Origin: Setophaga petechia
Lineage: Eukaryota > Chordata > Aves > Passeriformes > Parulidae
Assembly: GCA_024362935.1 (NCBI GenBank)
Contig: JANCRA010000011.1
Coordinates: forward strand, 3,906,001 to 3,970,000
Length of the DNA: 64,000 bases
Reading direction: 5' to 3'
The translations under genes were made by a program, and so were the position numbers. Within the stretch, counting starts at the first letter, position 1; each line of letters begins with the position of its first letter. The notes under the pieces were generated by a model, which worked only from the letters and a program-made list of their open reading frames with translations, made no database searches and was not told the DNA's origin. Positions 1 through 12,900 of the stretch are shown in pieces.

Positions 1-3000
1 GTCACTTTCTACGTAATTTTTTCTTTCTGCCACTGTATCCTGGAGACCAAACCAACGCTCTCCCAGGACTCAATGATTCTACAGGTCTTTATTTTAAATA
101 GAATGTTAATTTCATATGCTAGCTCTGCTTGTGACCAGACTAAACTGCACAGAACTGCTGCAGCTGAGGACAGACATAAGGAGTCAACCAAAAAGAATGC
201 GATCCTGACTGACATAGCTACACCCAATTCACTACCAGTACATTAGCACTGTAGTAGTTAGCATTAGCACCATAAGCAGAACCACAAGTAACAAAGGTGC
301 TGGAGGGGAGAAATGAGATGAAAAAGCTGTTATGGCACAGTGAGGCAGACTGCACGCAGCTCAGCACAAAACATTTCCTCACCACAGCTCAGTGCACACT
401 ACCATCACCAGCACTCCCTTCAGGCTGTAGGACAGGCACAGAGGGCGTGCAGGAGAGAGACACAACCCAAATTCCCAAGTTTCTTCAGCAAGACAGCAGA
501 ACTGGCAGTGTTCCATTACTTCTGGCTTGAGCAAGAACAAATCAAGTCCAGTGTACAGTCCCTGCTAACAACTGTTAATTAATAAGCATCTAATTTTTAG
601 TATTATTTTTCTTCAACACTCCTTCAATAGAGAAAAATATTACTGGCCTTGTTATAATTGTCAGTTAATCTATCATCATCTTTGCAATTAGCTATTAGGC
701 TGTTAACAACTACATTTAACACATTGCATTAATACAAACCAGGCAGTCTGTATTTCTCGGAGTACGGTATCAGGACACGGGCAGTTTATCCATTCCTATG
801 AACACTCATAGTTAAGGTGACAGCTTTAAAGAAAAAAAGCTTATTTAAGCTGCTGCAAAAAGCACAAGAGCTCAGAACTAATCACAAAGAGGCCCATCCA
901 GTCCTAAAGCTGCAGTAGGATCCTGGATGCTTCAAAGCCAGATTCAGTAACACAAGTCCAATAAAAAAGTGTCACTAACCACGCCATCAGAATGGCCAAG
1001 TAAGATCTAGATATGGGTGCACTGAAGCAAATCTAGGGAATAGAAAAGAGTCAGAAATGGAGGAGTACAAAAAAAAAGGCAGAAACAGCAGATTTAAATC
1101 AAAGCACGTTATACCTTGCCACGCAACAACATGTAAATAATTATCAGTTGTCATAGAGAGCCCTTGTTCCCACACCTGCACATACAACACCAGGAACTCT
1201 GCTACACCACATACATTCAAATTAACCATCCTTCTTACCTGAAGGTAACATACATGCTTAAAGTTTCTAAGTCTCTTAATACCAGGCAAAAGTTACAGGT
1301 TTTATCATGTTTGACTCCACAACTTGAAGGTTCTGAATAAAACAAATTTCAAACAGAAATTCATTGTGCTTCATTATACTTAAATCACACAAATTAAATA
1401 TATATGGAAGGTACAGAAGAGCGTAAATTTTTTTGCAAGACAGAAACAAGTAAATTGTATACCAAAGACAGACAAGAACTATCTGCAGACCAGATATCTA
1501 AGGTGCATTAAATGACTGGTTTGTAAGATGACTCAACATTTGGAAAATATATTCACAGAGGAAACAAAAAGAGTTCATCAGGCAGAGTCAGTCATTTAGT
1601 TACATGGAAGTATTTTAGTAACAAGTTTAAAATAATTATTATATATTATATTATCACATCAGACTCATACAATTTTCCTCTTGCACTCTACATATGCAAG
1701 GAAGACAGGCTAATTTGAGTTACAGTGCATAAACACCAAAAATTAAGTTACTCAGAACCCTCATACATCCCTTACTTAAAGCTCTGTCTGACACAGTAGT
1801 ATCATTACATTTTGGGGACCAACTTCCAGCTAATCTCAGTACTGTTATACAATATGGTGACATCCATCATTATTATATATACTGCTCTTAAGAGCAACAT
1901 TTGACATTTTTCACTACTGCCAAGTAAAACACAAGGATAAATTCCTGAAGTGCAACCTGTTTAAGGAAACTTATCCATGCTTAACGTGCTGAAAATAGTT
2001 TTAGGGTGGAAAATTGCTGAACTAGAAACACGAACAGTAGATCTGATACAAGTGAGAAGACAAATCAGCAGGTTTTAAATCTTACTTCAGCCTCACTAGT
2101 TACACCTCCTACCCTGCATCCTTCAGTACTTCCAGAGAAGGATGATATTGACTCTTGTCCTGGCTGGCAAAATTACATTTTCTATGGACTTAGATCTTAT
2201 CAGCTGTAATCAGAATCCAAGCATTCATACACAAGCCACCTTTATGGTCCTTGACAGGTAGGGCCAATAACAACAGCTGGATTAAATATAATACAGAAAG
2301 AGGCATTTAATTAAACTTTATTTCTATAATTTAGTATGCAAAATAAATTACTGAGGAAAATTAAGTGTTATGTATCCATCAACCCATTTTTTAATCTATT
2401 AGTATTTCATTCAAATATCTATAGTTATTTAAATAATCTGTAACAATTAACTGATGGCTTTTTTAGTGTCAATTATATATTTGCATTATTTACCAGTTGC
2501 TTTTTATTAAATAGTAAAAAGACTTATTTGAGCATAAAGTTAAGTGAAATTATTAAAAAAACATCAAAAAAATATTATGTTGATAGGAGATATGGGTATG
2601 ACAAATGTTTCCTAAAGATCTTATCACTGCTAAAAGCTGACACGACAGCAACAACTAAATGCCTGTCCTGTGCTGGAGCTAGGTGGATGCTATTTAAAAC
2701 ATAAGACAACAACTCTCACTTAAAGATAAATACAGCCTTCTAACAAGCAGTTCTCTTAATGATTCTCTTCAAAAAAGTACTCCCCAAACTGCTGTATTTA
2801 ACAAACAGTCTTGCTATCACTATCATAACCAGCTGGTAAGGATATAGAGGATAACCCTGACAATATTTCAAAGATTTATCAAGTGCAGCAAAAAGCTTCA
2901 TCACAATACTCAGAAGAAAGAAGACTAGAGTTATTAAAGAGACTTTATCAAGGTAGAGATGATAGCTGGAAATGAGGCAATAAGATCCCTCTGAACTTCA

Positions 3001-6000
3001 ACATAGTCTTTATCCAGATAATCATTTTTGACTGACCTGGTTAATGGCTGCAGTGTTCAGAAAGCTACTGATAGTGGGACAGAAACTTTGACTTGATTTA
3101 CAGACAAAAAAAAAAAAAGCCCTTTTCCTTACAACAATATAAGCTATTGAATCTTCAAACCATTTCCCACACCCTTAGTAAACACTGGTATCTAATAAAG
3201 GCAAAAAAACTGCAAGATAAAACACTAGGAAAGATGATGGCAACACCAAGGCTGCTTCAGATTACAGATGCAAAGATGCTTGCAACGTTTTATTCTGAAC
3301 ACTATAAAGAAAGAGTGTAAGCAGCAATCAGTAGCACACTGGCAGGAAAGAGGGTGTTACTGTGGACCTCTCCCAAGTCTCATTTTATGATTCTCATGAT
3401 TTTTAGGATTTTCTATATGAATGCATTTGTTCTTCCCCCCATGAAGACACATCTTCCTGCATTGTGCAAGCCTGTGGAGCAATGGCTGCAGTGTGGGGAA
3501 ACACAGATTAGCTAACTCACCCCCTTACTGGTATATCCAGTATGACCCAGCAATCTTAACCCCTCATTTGTCTCAACCTGCTGGCCAGTGCTGTGGCATC
3601 AACCACAGAAACCAGGCCGGAAATATGTTAACAGCAACCACATTATTTCATACTGTGAATGCTCTGCCTTGACAAAACTTTAAAAACCTTCAGATTATTT
3701 CTGAATCCAGTATACAGTCATGTCCAACTACATCATGGAAGTCATGAAAGCAAATCCATGCATTTGTCTGGATAAGTGTCATTATAAACCTATAATTACT
3801 ATAATGAACCATATGACAGTTCATATAAACTATAATTAACTGTTTTGTTTTTAACTTCTGCACATGACTGTCACAAACCAAATCCTACTAAAATTCTTCT
3901 TGAAAGCACAGTGTAGAGATTCTTGTTTTAACTGGGTGACATCTTATAGTTTAGTAATTCTTTCTACAAATTAGAGTTGATTTTTGTATATTCTAATTTC
4001 CATCTTACAAGCAAGACCTGTTCTTTCACATTAATTCACCTGTTGTGTAATAATTCTCATATAATGTAAATAATTCTAAATGTATAACAACCAAAAACCT
4101 CACTTTATTATCAAACCAGCACAACAGGTGCATTGCTTTTCAAGTTTGCATTATCCAAAGGAGTTAAGAAGTCCTGAGTTAAGATTGCCTAGAAAGGCCA
4201 ATTCTATCTTCAGGACAGAGATAATTTCTAGGGAGATCTTTCAAGATGTATGACCTTATATCCCCTAACCCACTCAGAAGCTCATTTGGGTACAGAAAGC
4301 TATCCTTAGCAAAAGACTATTTATTTTGCTAAGTAGCATATGCATTAGCACAGTAAGAGCAGAGCAGAGCTGTTTTACTATCCAGGCTACTCTGCTGAAC
4401 AATCACCACACTCCTTGAGCTGCTGTATACAGGCAAAACCATCCAAGTTCTGCACATCAGCTCCTCACAAGGTTTGGTATTTAACACCATAAACCTCAGC
4501 TGGAAATAGAACACCGACTTAACCTCCTTGTAAACAGAAAGTCCAACTCCCACATCCAGAAGAGTTATAATTCTAAGTAATCATATAGGAGACACAGAGA
4601 AAAGAAAGGCATGCGGAAGAGGGCTGTCCCACCAGACATGTCTGGCCTGTTTTAAACCTGCCCTGCATGAAGGATCAGAGGAACCACCTTGGCCATAAGG
4701 CCACGTGCAGGAATAGCAGCACCCCTGCTCCAAGCAAGAAACGTGTGGCACCCATGAAAGAAACAGAGAAATCCAGAATTACCAAGTTCAAAGCTGCTCC
4801 CACTATCTTCTCCTGCTTGGGGAAAACACAAAAGATGGAAATGCAAGCAGTACAAAAGGGTTTGTGCCACAGGGAAGTACATGATCAGGAGGCCTCAGTG
4901 CACTCCTAGACCAACTGGAAGGGGTTGTATTTCCCTCCTGTCCCCTGAAGCACCAGAAGTCATCCCTGAATGCCTCTTAGGAGAGAAGATACCTCACTGC
5001 AGAAGTCCAGGAGGAAAATTCTTGTAAGAGGCCCAACTTTTTAATGAAGTCAGCTGCTTACTACCACTGTCAGCCTTCTATTTACAATAAACCATGGTAG
5101 CTGGTACTGTTTTTGTCTTCTGGTGTGATAGAGACAGAGCTGCTGCTGGGAAGAAACATTTAATTCTTCATCCCCCACCTGGCAGTCAGGGGTTGGAGCA
5201 AACAGAGCAGCTATCTAAACTAACTTCTGTGTCCTTACCCATCTCTTGATAAGCTGAGCATTTTCCAAGCACCTACACAGGCTTACGTGGCTTTGAGCAG
5301 CACTTTGGGAGCTGAGGTGCTGTGACATTTAGATGAGAAAATTCTTAACACTGTTCAAGATGTGAAAGAGAAGGTTGCCAGCATGAGCATGTGAAATAGC
5401 TGGAATTTAGGGAACTATTTAAGAAGCAAATAACCAAAAACATACACAAAAAAAACCCCACAAACAAACAAAAACAACAACAAAAAATACAGCACACAGC
5501 CAAAAACCCTGAAAGCTTGAATTCTGAACAGGCAGGCCTGATCCATCATGAATAGTGCTCAACTTTGACAAACTTGTCTCTCAAAGCACAAAAAGCAAGA
5601 TCCAGGCAACTACAGGCACAGCAAATACTTGCAGTTGTCAGCATACTAAAACAGGGATAAGTAAAAAGGTTGATATTTTTTATATCTAAAAATTATGTAT
5701 TAATAAACTACATAACACAAGCATGCCCTTTAAAACTAATTAACAAATAACTGACTAAAAAAGTCCAGTATTCAGATCAAGCTTTTGTTGTCATGGGAAA
5801 ACACCTCAGTATTTTGACTTGCCATCTGCAGGTATTTAAGAGCACTATCAGTGGTTTAGCTTAACTTCTGGTGCTAGCAAACTGCATCTTTCATTTTAAC
5901 GAAAGCACTGGGGACATACACCAGAGTACAGTTTCAAAACCAATTTCCACAGACCTGAAGTTCAAAAAGCTGAAGTTCATTCTGAAGTTTTCCACAGTTC

Positions 6001-6306
6001 TAAGTAGATAAAAGACATCAGAGGAAACATAGCCAACAGATCAACACCTTAAAAATGTGCCTGAAGAGTCAAGGGCAAAGGACAGCAGCCTGGGATCCTG
6101 CTCCAACTCAAGAAGCTCCAGGAGACACAAGGCCCATCTGCCGAGTCGGTGCCTAAGAGATCACTTGACCAGGCAGCGATACCAAACACTGGGATGTATT
6201 TTTCTGTTTACAATTAAACGTTTCCCTACTCCAACTGTTTAGCTGTTTGGAGAGCCTCTCCCACAAAATGTTACTCTCCAGTTTGGCAGCAGGGACAGGG
6301 ACTCAC

Positions 6307-6385
6307 CCCTCCCTCGCAGGCTGCCGGGACAGGCGCCGGGTGTGCCCCTCCCATCCCATACTCGGCTTTTCAAGGAACAGCTTAA
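6307..6385 (-). other. Candidate alternative or internal untranslated exon
   Basis: A patch much richer in G+C than its surroundings ends on the minus strand at a good donor (GTGAGT, 6306-6301) and starts after CTCTCAGCAG. A run of T residues (the A run at about 6,420-6,434 on the plus strand) lies about 35 bases upstream of the acceptor. The 79-base segment would fit an extra 5' untranslated exon of the leftward gene. I recognise no protein in it, and the evidence is splice-signal shape and composition only. Confidence 0.2.
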
Positions 6386-9219
6386 CTGCTGAGAGCCCAC
6401 TTCGGGTGAGAGACATTTAAAAAAAAAAAAAAACAGCCAAAAAGACCTGACCAATTTCTGAGCAAGCTAGAGCCTGCTGCAGCTTTGTCAACCCAGCGTA
6501 ACAAAGAGAACCCACTGCATCAACATTTTAAATTTTAGAGAAGACCTATTTAAATTCTTTTGAGGAGGGGACACAGCATCATTAGTATAGAAAAACACAG
6601 ATGCAGCTGTTCTACAAGAACTATTGCCAAATCCATCTTGCAAGCAATTTTGCAAAACCAGATTGGCTGTGTGGTTTGTTGTTGTGGATTATTACAGCAC
6701 ACACGGAGATAACTTGTTAATGGCTACCCAGACCTCTCAGTCAACGTGAAAAAGAGGATTTGGTTTCCAGTGACTGAAATAAATTGTATTTTTCAGCATG
6801 CTTCTTGCAGCAACTTTAACTGACAAGTACAGAACATTCACAGAAAGATCTCTGTGCATCTGTAAGACACAAGTATACATTAAAAATAGCACCTCCTGGA
6901 TCTCAGGGCACCTGCTTGTTTCAGCACCTGAGAGCTACCAGACCAGCTACATGTTCCAAAGACCTTCGTCAAGTACACAGAATTTACTTTTCATTTTTTT
7001 TCCCCCACAAATGCAAACCTGCATTTTCCCACAAATGCAGCCTGTTCAGTGGCTCATGTATTTTTATTATGCACAGGTACTTAAGACAGTGTTAAAAAAA
7101 AATCTTTCTGTTTTAAGTTGCTTTAAGTTCTCTTCGGTTCATTTTTACCACTATGAGAGAAGTTACTGGCTTCACTAACAGTCTAACAAGGACTAGAGGA
7201 CAGGTAATAATTCACAGCATGACCAAACTAGAAAGAACTACCAAGTAGTCAGAGCCTGATGAGAGCCATTAATTTTTTACAAACTACTACAGCACAAAAG
7301 GACTTTCACTTTTAGCAAGCCATGTTTTAAAAGAGAGCAAAGTTTTCCCATGGAGTCTCACAATTTACAAGCACAGCAATATAACATAATTGCTATTTCA
7401 TTTTTATTATATCAGGTTTTTTCACCTGCGTGTGTTCTTTGAATCCTGTTATAGGAAAAGAAGCTACACAACAAAGAGGTTTCTTTTATCAGCTCAGTAA
7501 TTTTAAGCATTTCCACAAAACTAAACATGACAAGCCAAGTAACAAAACTCAACCTTCTCCTCTCTAAGCAGATGCAATCACCTCAAATTTCTCCTGCTCC
7601 TGACCCACCTAAGCTAAGAAATTTCTACTTTGAGGGGTAACCCTAATAATATGTCATACTGCAGAAACCCATTCAGGATGACAGGCAGCTGATTGCTGAC
7701 CTAACAGGATTAGACATAACACTGCTGGAGCACATTTTCAACATTATAGTAAGAAAAACAGAATATACAGACATAGTGAATTCTTTCAAATTCTTCACTC
7801 CTTAATTAAAAAAAACTCCAAGTAACTTCTACCACTAGTTCATCAGCAAGAATGGACTAAGGACAAGTATAACTGGTTGCAGGGAATCCTTTCCCTACTA
7901 TGTAAAACCACTGAAACAAGTTGCCCAAATTTGTAGCAAAAATGGCTCATATCCCAGTAACCTTGTGCAAGGCTGGCATCAGGAGATCCCAGAGATGCAG
8001 GCAGCCAAAACACAGCTTAGGGCATGGAATCAAACTACATGTGATTTTCAGAAAGCTTGACAACACTGAAGTGCTGCAATCACGGACCTGTCACTGCTGA
8101 TCCCTAGCAGTATTTAAAATAACTTTATCCAGCATTATTTAAAAACACATAAGCCAATATGGCAATGGTTGAATTCTCTTTCTGAGCAAGGGACATAAGA
8201 CCTTTCTTACATCAAATCCTGCTACCTGGTGAAACATGGATGAATGATGAAGGTCTAGAAAACTGACATCTGACAGCTATTAATAAAAGCCAAAAGGAAA
8301 GCTATAACAATGATACCATAAATAAAATTTGTCACTCTTCAATGTAACTAGCTTTTCAAACACAACCTGTGTGTTAAAAGGGCAGTTCACTTGCTTTGAT
8401 GCTGTTAACCTAGATCAGAGAGAGGGGTGGAAGGGGAACTAATCACAGTCACACACAGCTTTCAGTACAGAAGTACACTGAAAATCACTCTCAGAAGTTT
8501 TACATTACCAAGTATTGACAGCTAAGGCAGGAGAAATTTAAAGCAGAAGGAGAAGAGTAAAAACAAGGAGTTATTTCCTGAAAGAACCCCTTAATCACAG
8601 CAGCTTACTGTAGGTGATGGCCTTCCTGGGAAATGCACTCACTGGCCCTTTTCCCTTTCACTGCTTGTCAGGTGTTTGATTTATTAGTTATATGGAAAGC
8701 AACTGGAGTACAGACTATACAGAGGACAACTGGAAAACTGCACAAAAATTTGCACTGAAGTTAACCTGCACAAGGAAGATGCTGGCAACCTGAACAGCTG
8801 TGTGTATGGTACACTGTTAATTTGGTTAGCAAATTATGTGTACACTTTAGAAATGCAGATGTTAAAGAACATGCTGTAACTTTTCCTTTTTCAGAAGTCA
8901 TATTAAGCACTTAAAAGCAAAACAGTTACCTCTAGATTATATGCTGGAGGCACAAGAAGCACTTAAAAAAAGCTAAAGCTGCTGATACAAAGATCCTATT
9001 TATCACTATTTAGCAGCCCCTGTGTCTGCTTGAATCAGTAAAATTTCTCAAGAGATTGCCTCTCAACACAGTAAATAACTGCTTGCACGCCATCTTATTA
9101 CACTCATCCACATTCTTACAACCCCCATTACATTGGGGATTGGAGGGCAGGCTGATGCAGCAATATTCCTGTATTGGAAATCCTTAACTTTCAACTGTTT
9201 TTTTTTCTTCTTTTGGCAC

Positions 9220-9269
9220 ATGTAGCAGGATTTTGGCACAGTCTGACAAATGCCAAAATCCTGCTACAT
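9220..9269. repeat. Perfect 19-bp inverted repeat with 12-base loop
   Basis: The arms at 9220-9238 and 9251-9269 are exact reverse complements (ATGTAGCAGGATTTTGGCA and its complement), separated by 12 bases. The decamer TTTTGGCACA also occurs directly at 9211-9220 and 9231-9240. Either strand of RNA would fold into a stable stem. It may be a foldback transposon remnant or a small hairpin RNA; the stem is shorter than a usual miRNA precursor. Confidence 0.75.
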
Positions 9270-11999
9270 TACATGCACAATATGCTTAACACTGTTTTAC
9301 TGTAAAATAAAATGATGCAAAGAGGAAAAAACCAGAAAGTCACTCCCTCCATTACATTTTTAAAATCCTTAAATTATTTACGCTCACTAATAAGCTAAAA
9401 TAAACCCCAACCAAGTGAACAAAAAAACCATCAAAATATGATTTTGTCCAAAGAAGCAATACTCTTACCAATGTATGCAACTGAAGTCAACATGTGTGCA
9501 TTTTTGACTGTGTAGCATTGAAGTGGCAGGCTGAAAAACATGCAGTACACTCCTCGTCTAACACTGCTGCACAATAGTATTTATTTTCATAAAAGGAGAA
9601 TCTCTGTCCTACAAGTCTCAATCAAGCCACTTCTCATGTGTACAGACTCATTTATTTCAACTGGACTACTCTTGCAGCCCTGAATTTGCAGGACTCTATG
9701 TGCTAACATAATCCTATCTTACAGTTCACGACAACAATAAAATAATCTTTAGTTAATATATTCTACCATAGAGTAGTATTTCACCCCTCTCAACTATAAA
9801 AACAAGTCCTTCAATGAATCATGAAGTCAAAAGTTATCCTACAACAGCAAACTTGGCACTTGGAGCATTAGGGAGAAAGTTTTAAATACATGTTTTTATT
9901 TTCAGAAATCCATATTTGCCTGTATTTATTCTCTTTTGGAATATCATACTTTCATTCAAATACTGAATTAATTCATGAAAGTAGTAAAATATACATATAT
10001 AAGCATGATCTATAACTTAAAAAAAGAAAACCCAAAGGTAAGCTTGAATATTAACAAGGCTTGAAATAAGTCACAAACATACCTTTACAATTTGAAGCTG
10101 TACAGAATAAAGTTTTGTTTCCTAGCACAAAATCAAGAATTTGTATTTCTTACCTATCATCATCTAAGAATCGTATTAGTTTTTAATACTGGGATTTCCT
10201 TACTTGACATCACTCATTAACAGGTGCACTTTAAGAACAAAAACTGCATGCCATTTTGTTTGCTAGGACACCACTTCCAATATTTTATCTAATATACTTT
10301 CTCATAAAATCAGGTCTGCAAGTACTAAAAAAATTAACTCTGCGTTATCTGTGTGCCATGCCTTGACCCAAAGCTTTCACTTAAACACCTCTAGCCCTCT
10401 TTGGTGAAGACAAGCCACTAAAAATGCTGTAAGTGTATGAAACCAGTGTTTGTACTCTGCCATAATTGCTCTCATGGGGCTTTTGGCAATGCGCTGTCAT
10501 ATCGTGCCTCACCTGAAATTGCAGTTCCGTCTTCTTACTGCTCTGAAACTACCCTGCATCCACCAGCCACAACAGCGAAACTTAAACCCACCATAGCTTT
10601 TGAATATAGCAAACAGTTTGCCAAAGATATTTTTTGTAAACTAAAGGGCTTTAGGATACTATGGATAGATCCTTCTGTCACTCTAGGGACATGTCTAATT
10701 ACTTCGGTTAAAGCTCAGCTCTTGATTTAAGTGAGACAGGACAAAACTCTAGCTGAAAAATTATTTCATCACTGCATCGAATGAAAACTTGCTTTTCAGG
10801 TAAAAAGATGCTACTCTCTTTCTACAGAATACAGCAGAGGAAACTGAACCAGCTTCTCCAGCTACAAATTTCTACACACCAGCTCTCATTTAGCATTGAA
10901 GGGACTTCCTCTATGTGGGTTTCCATGTAGAGCAAAACTCAGACACACCAAACGGCACACAGCTGATTTGCATTCAGAAGGAAGAATTTGGGACTCAGGC
11001 ACACAACACTTCACTTTCACTGTTGTTTTCAACAAAATTGGTGACACTAAAACTCTTGGGAAAGCATTATTTAAGAAAGTGAGCTGATATAAAAGACGTT
11101 TAACAACACTGGGATTCCTATTACCCACAGGGATTAGTCAACAGTATTTAGATTAGAGGCTAAAAGCAAGAGCACTGCCTTCCGAGCTAAAGAACCGATT
11201 CCATTCTGCATGCTGATGACTGCACACAAAGCAATTAATCTGCAGGATCTCAGCGCTGATTATACTGCTGTCTTTAAATACTTCCCTTCTTTCGGACAGG
11301 CATCCCTAAAATAATTCAATATGCAAGTATCAGAATTTAAGATCTGAATATTTAAGTTCTCCTTATTTCAGGAGAGAAAGAGGAATCTGCAGTCTCACTT
11401 CTGAAAGAAGATTCCTGTGTTGTGGGTCTGGTTTTAGAGTCACTTTGCCTACTGTATTAACCTCATCTGACCTTAAGCTGTTAGGCACATTGAAGCTTCA
11501 GCTACAGTGTTTCTCAAGTAAGCATCAACCCTTTCAGTAACTCTTCGCACAGCCTGAGGACAGCCTGAATTAGAACTTAATGATGCTTCTGGAACCATTT
11601 GCATCAACTGAGCCAAAAGACAATCCTTGATCTCTGGTTAAGAATATAAAAGGTCCTTTCGGTTATCAGCAAGCATTGTACTGACGCTTCATGTCAAAAC
11701 TCGAGTTACAGCTATTTCCCTTAGCAGGGACAAAGCCGATGCCAGGACGCGCTACTCAGCAGACTCACCCATCGCTTTCTTGCCGTGATGAGCAGTTTTG
11801 CCATTTATAAACATCGGCGCCTATGAACATAAGTATTTCGAATGAGGCGAGAGGAAAAACATGCAGCTGTCTTTTCTCGAGCTACTTTCAGAAAACAGCT
11901 TATGAGCCATACGTATCTCTGCAGACCAGTTACAGTTCCCTCAAAACAGTCGAATTTCATAGAGGGGAAAAAAAAAAAAAAAGCACCTTATGCTCGCAG

Positions 12000-12900
12000 C
12001 CGCACGACTCGCGGTTCCGCTGTTTTTTTCACAACACTGCCAACACTTTTCGGGCGATTCGCTCCGAGAACGACACGGAGTTTCCCCAGGCGACCGAAGG
12101 GTCGGGGGCAGCGCGGCCCCGCCAGCCCGCCGGGGCAGGAAGCGCCCTCCGCCCGCCCGCCTGTCCCGCCGCCTCAAGGCGCCTCGGCGGAGTCACGAGT
12201 CGAGGAGTTTCGGGCACTTACGTAACACCACGGGGCCGCCGCCGTTGTTGTTTCTCCCCTTTCCCGAGGACGAACTCGTTTCCGAGACCCCCAACTCCCT
12301 CAGAGTCCTGGGACAAGCCAGCGCCCGCCGCCGTCGCTTCCTTCCCCAGGTCCTACTCGCCCCGCCGCCAGCCCTCCCTCCCTGCCGGCGGGACGCGGCG
12401 CTGCCCCAGCCCCGCGGCGGGACAGCGGAGCCCAGCGCCGCCTCCCCCCGGGGAGCTCCTTCCCTCCGCCCCCCCCGGGCAGCCCCCGGTTCCCAACATG
12501 GCCGCGGGAGAGCGGCCGGAGTCCCGGCGGAGAAGGGCTCCGCAAGGAAAGTTTCTCTCTCGCTCCCCGGCCGACCCCGACCCAAGCCGATCCCCAGCCG
12601 CCCGGAACACGACCGGACGGCGCTGCTCACCCGGTACAGCCCGCTCCGGCCGCTGCCTGCCCTATTCGCCGCACGGCCGCGGTCATACACCCCGCGCCGG
12701 GGGACGGGCTCCGGGACACCGCCCGGCGGGGCGGGGCCGCCGCCATCTTGGGCGGGAAGGAGTAGCGCCTCAGCCGCGAGCTGCCTGCCCACAGAGCCGC
12801 CTGAGCGGGGAGGGCGCGCCGGCGTGGCTCGGCCGATCCCGACCCTTGAGTGGCACCTCGTGGAAGAGGGATGCTCCAGGCAGGACAGCTTCCTCGTGGG
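12000..12900 (-). promoter_or_regulatory. PLEKHF2: CpG island and promoter, presumed PLEKHF2
   Basis: Dense CpG and G+C content rises abruptly out of AT-rich flanks. On the minus strand the island holds a YY1-type element CAAGATGGCGGC (12750-12739), the kind found just downstream of start sites and here pointing leftward. Next to it is TTCCCGCC (12758-12751), resembling an E2F site. Two minus-strand donors follow: GTGAGC at 12630 and GTAAGT at 12221. No TATA box is evident. The long open frames across the island on both strands reflect high G+C rather than protein. A plus-strand start is not excluded, since a second ATGGCCGC-type motif lies near 12,497. Confidence 0.7.
12631..12770 (-). other. 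PLEKHF2: Probable non-coding first exon, presumed PLEKHF2
   Basis: The exon is delimited by the donor ACCGG|GTGAGC, with the intron starting at 12630, and by the YY1-type element at 12750-12739, which would put the start site near 12,755-12,775. The 5' edge is approximate. PLEKHF2 encodes a PH plus FYVE domain protein that binds phosphatidylinositol 3-phosphate on endosomes. In human this first exon is untranslated, which agrees with no recognisable protein here. A longer or alternative exon may end at 12222, before GTAAGT. The gene assignment is by synteny. Confidence 0.5.

Larger units (their letters stand above)
1..12630 (-). other. PLEKHF2: Presumed PLEKHF2 intron 1 (no coding exon seen)
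   Basis: This 12.6 kb stretch is AT-rich and rich in stop codons, and I recognise no conserved protein in any frame; the short open frames look like chance. By synteny with human 8q22.1, PLEKHF2 lies downstream of NDUFAF6 on the same strand, with a non-coding first exon and its whole coding sequence in the last exon. The CpG island at 12.0-12.9 kb carries minus-strand promoter signals and donors, so the region to its left would be the first intron and the coding exon lies off the window. It contains simple A-rich tracts (about 5,447-5,490), a 19-bp hairpin (9,220-9,269) and a GC-rich patch with splice-like ends (6,307-6,385). I saw no clear CR1 copy. The gene name is inferred from gene order. 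Confidence 0.55.

Noticed and set aside
4634..4643. AGACATGTCT, a perfect p53 half-site
   Set aside because: No second half-site lies nearby, and it is in the PLEKHF2 intron far from TP53INP1; single half-sites are common by chance.
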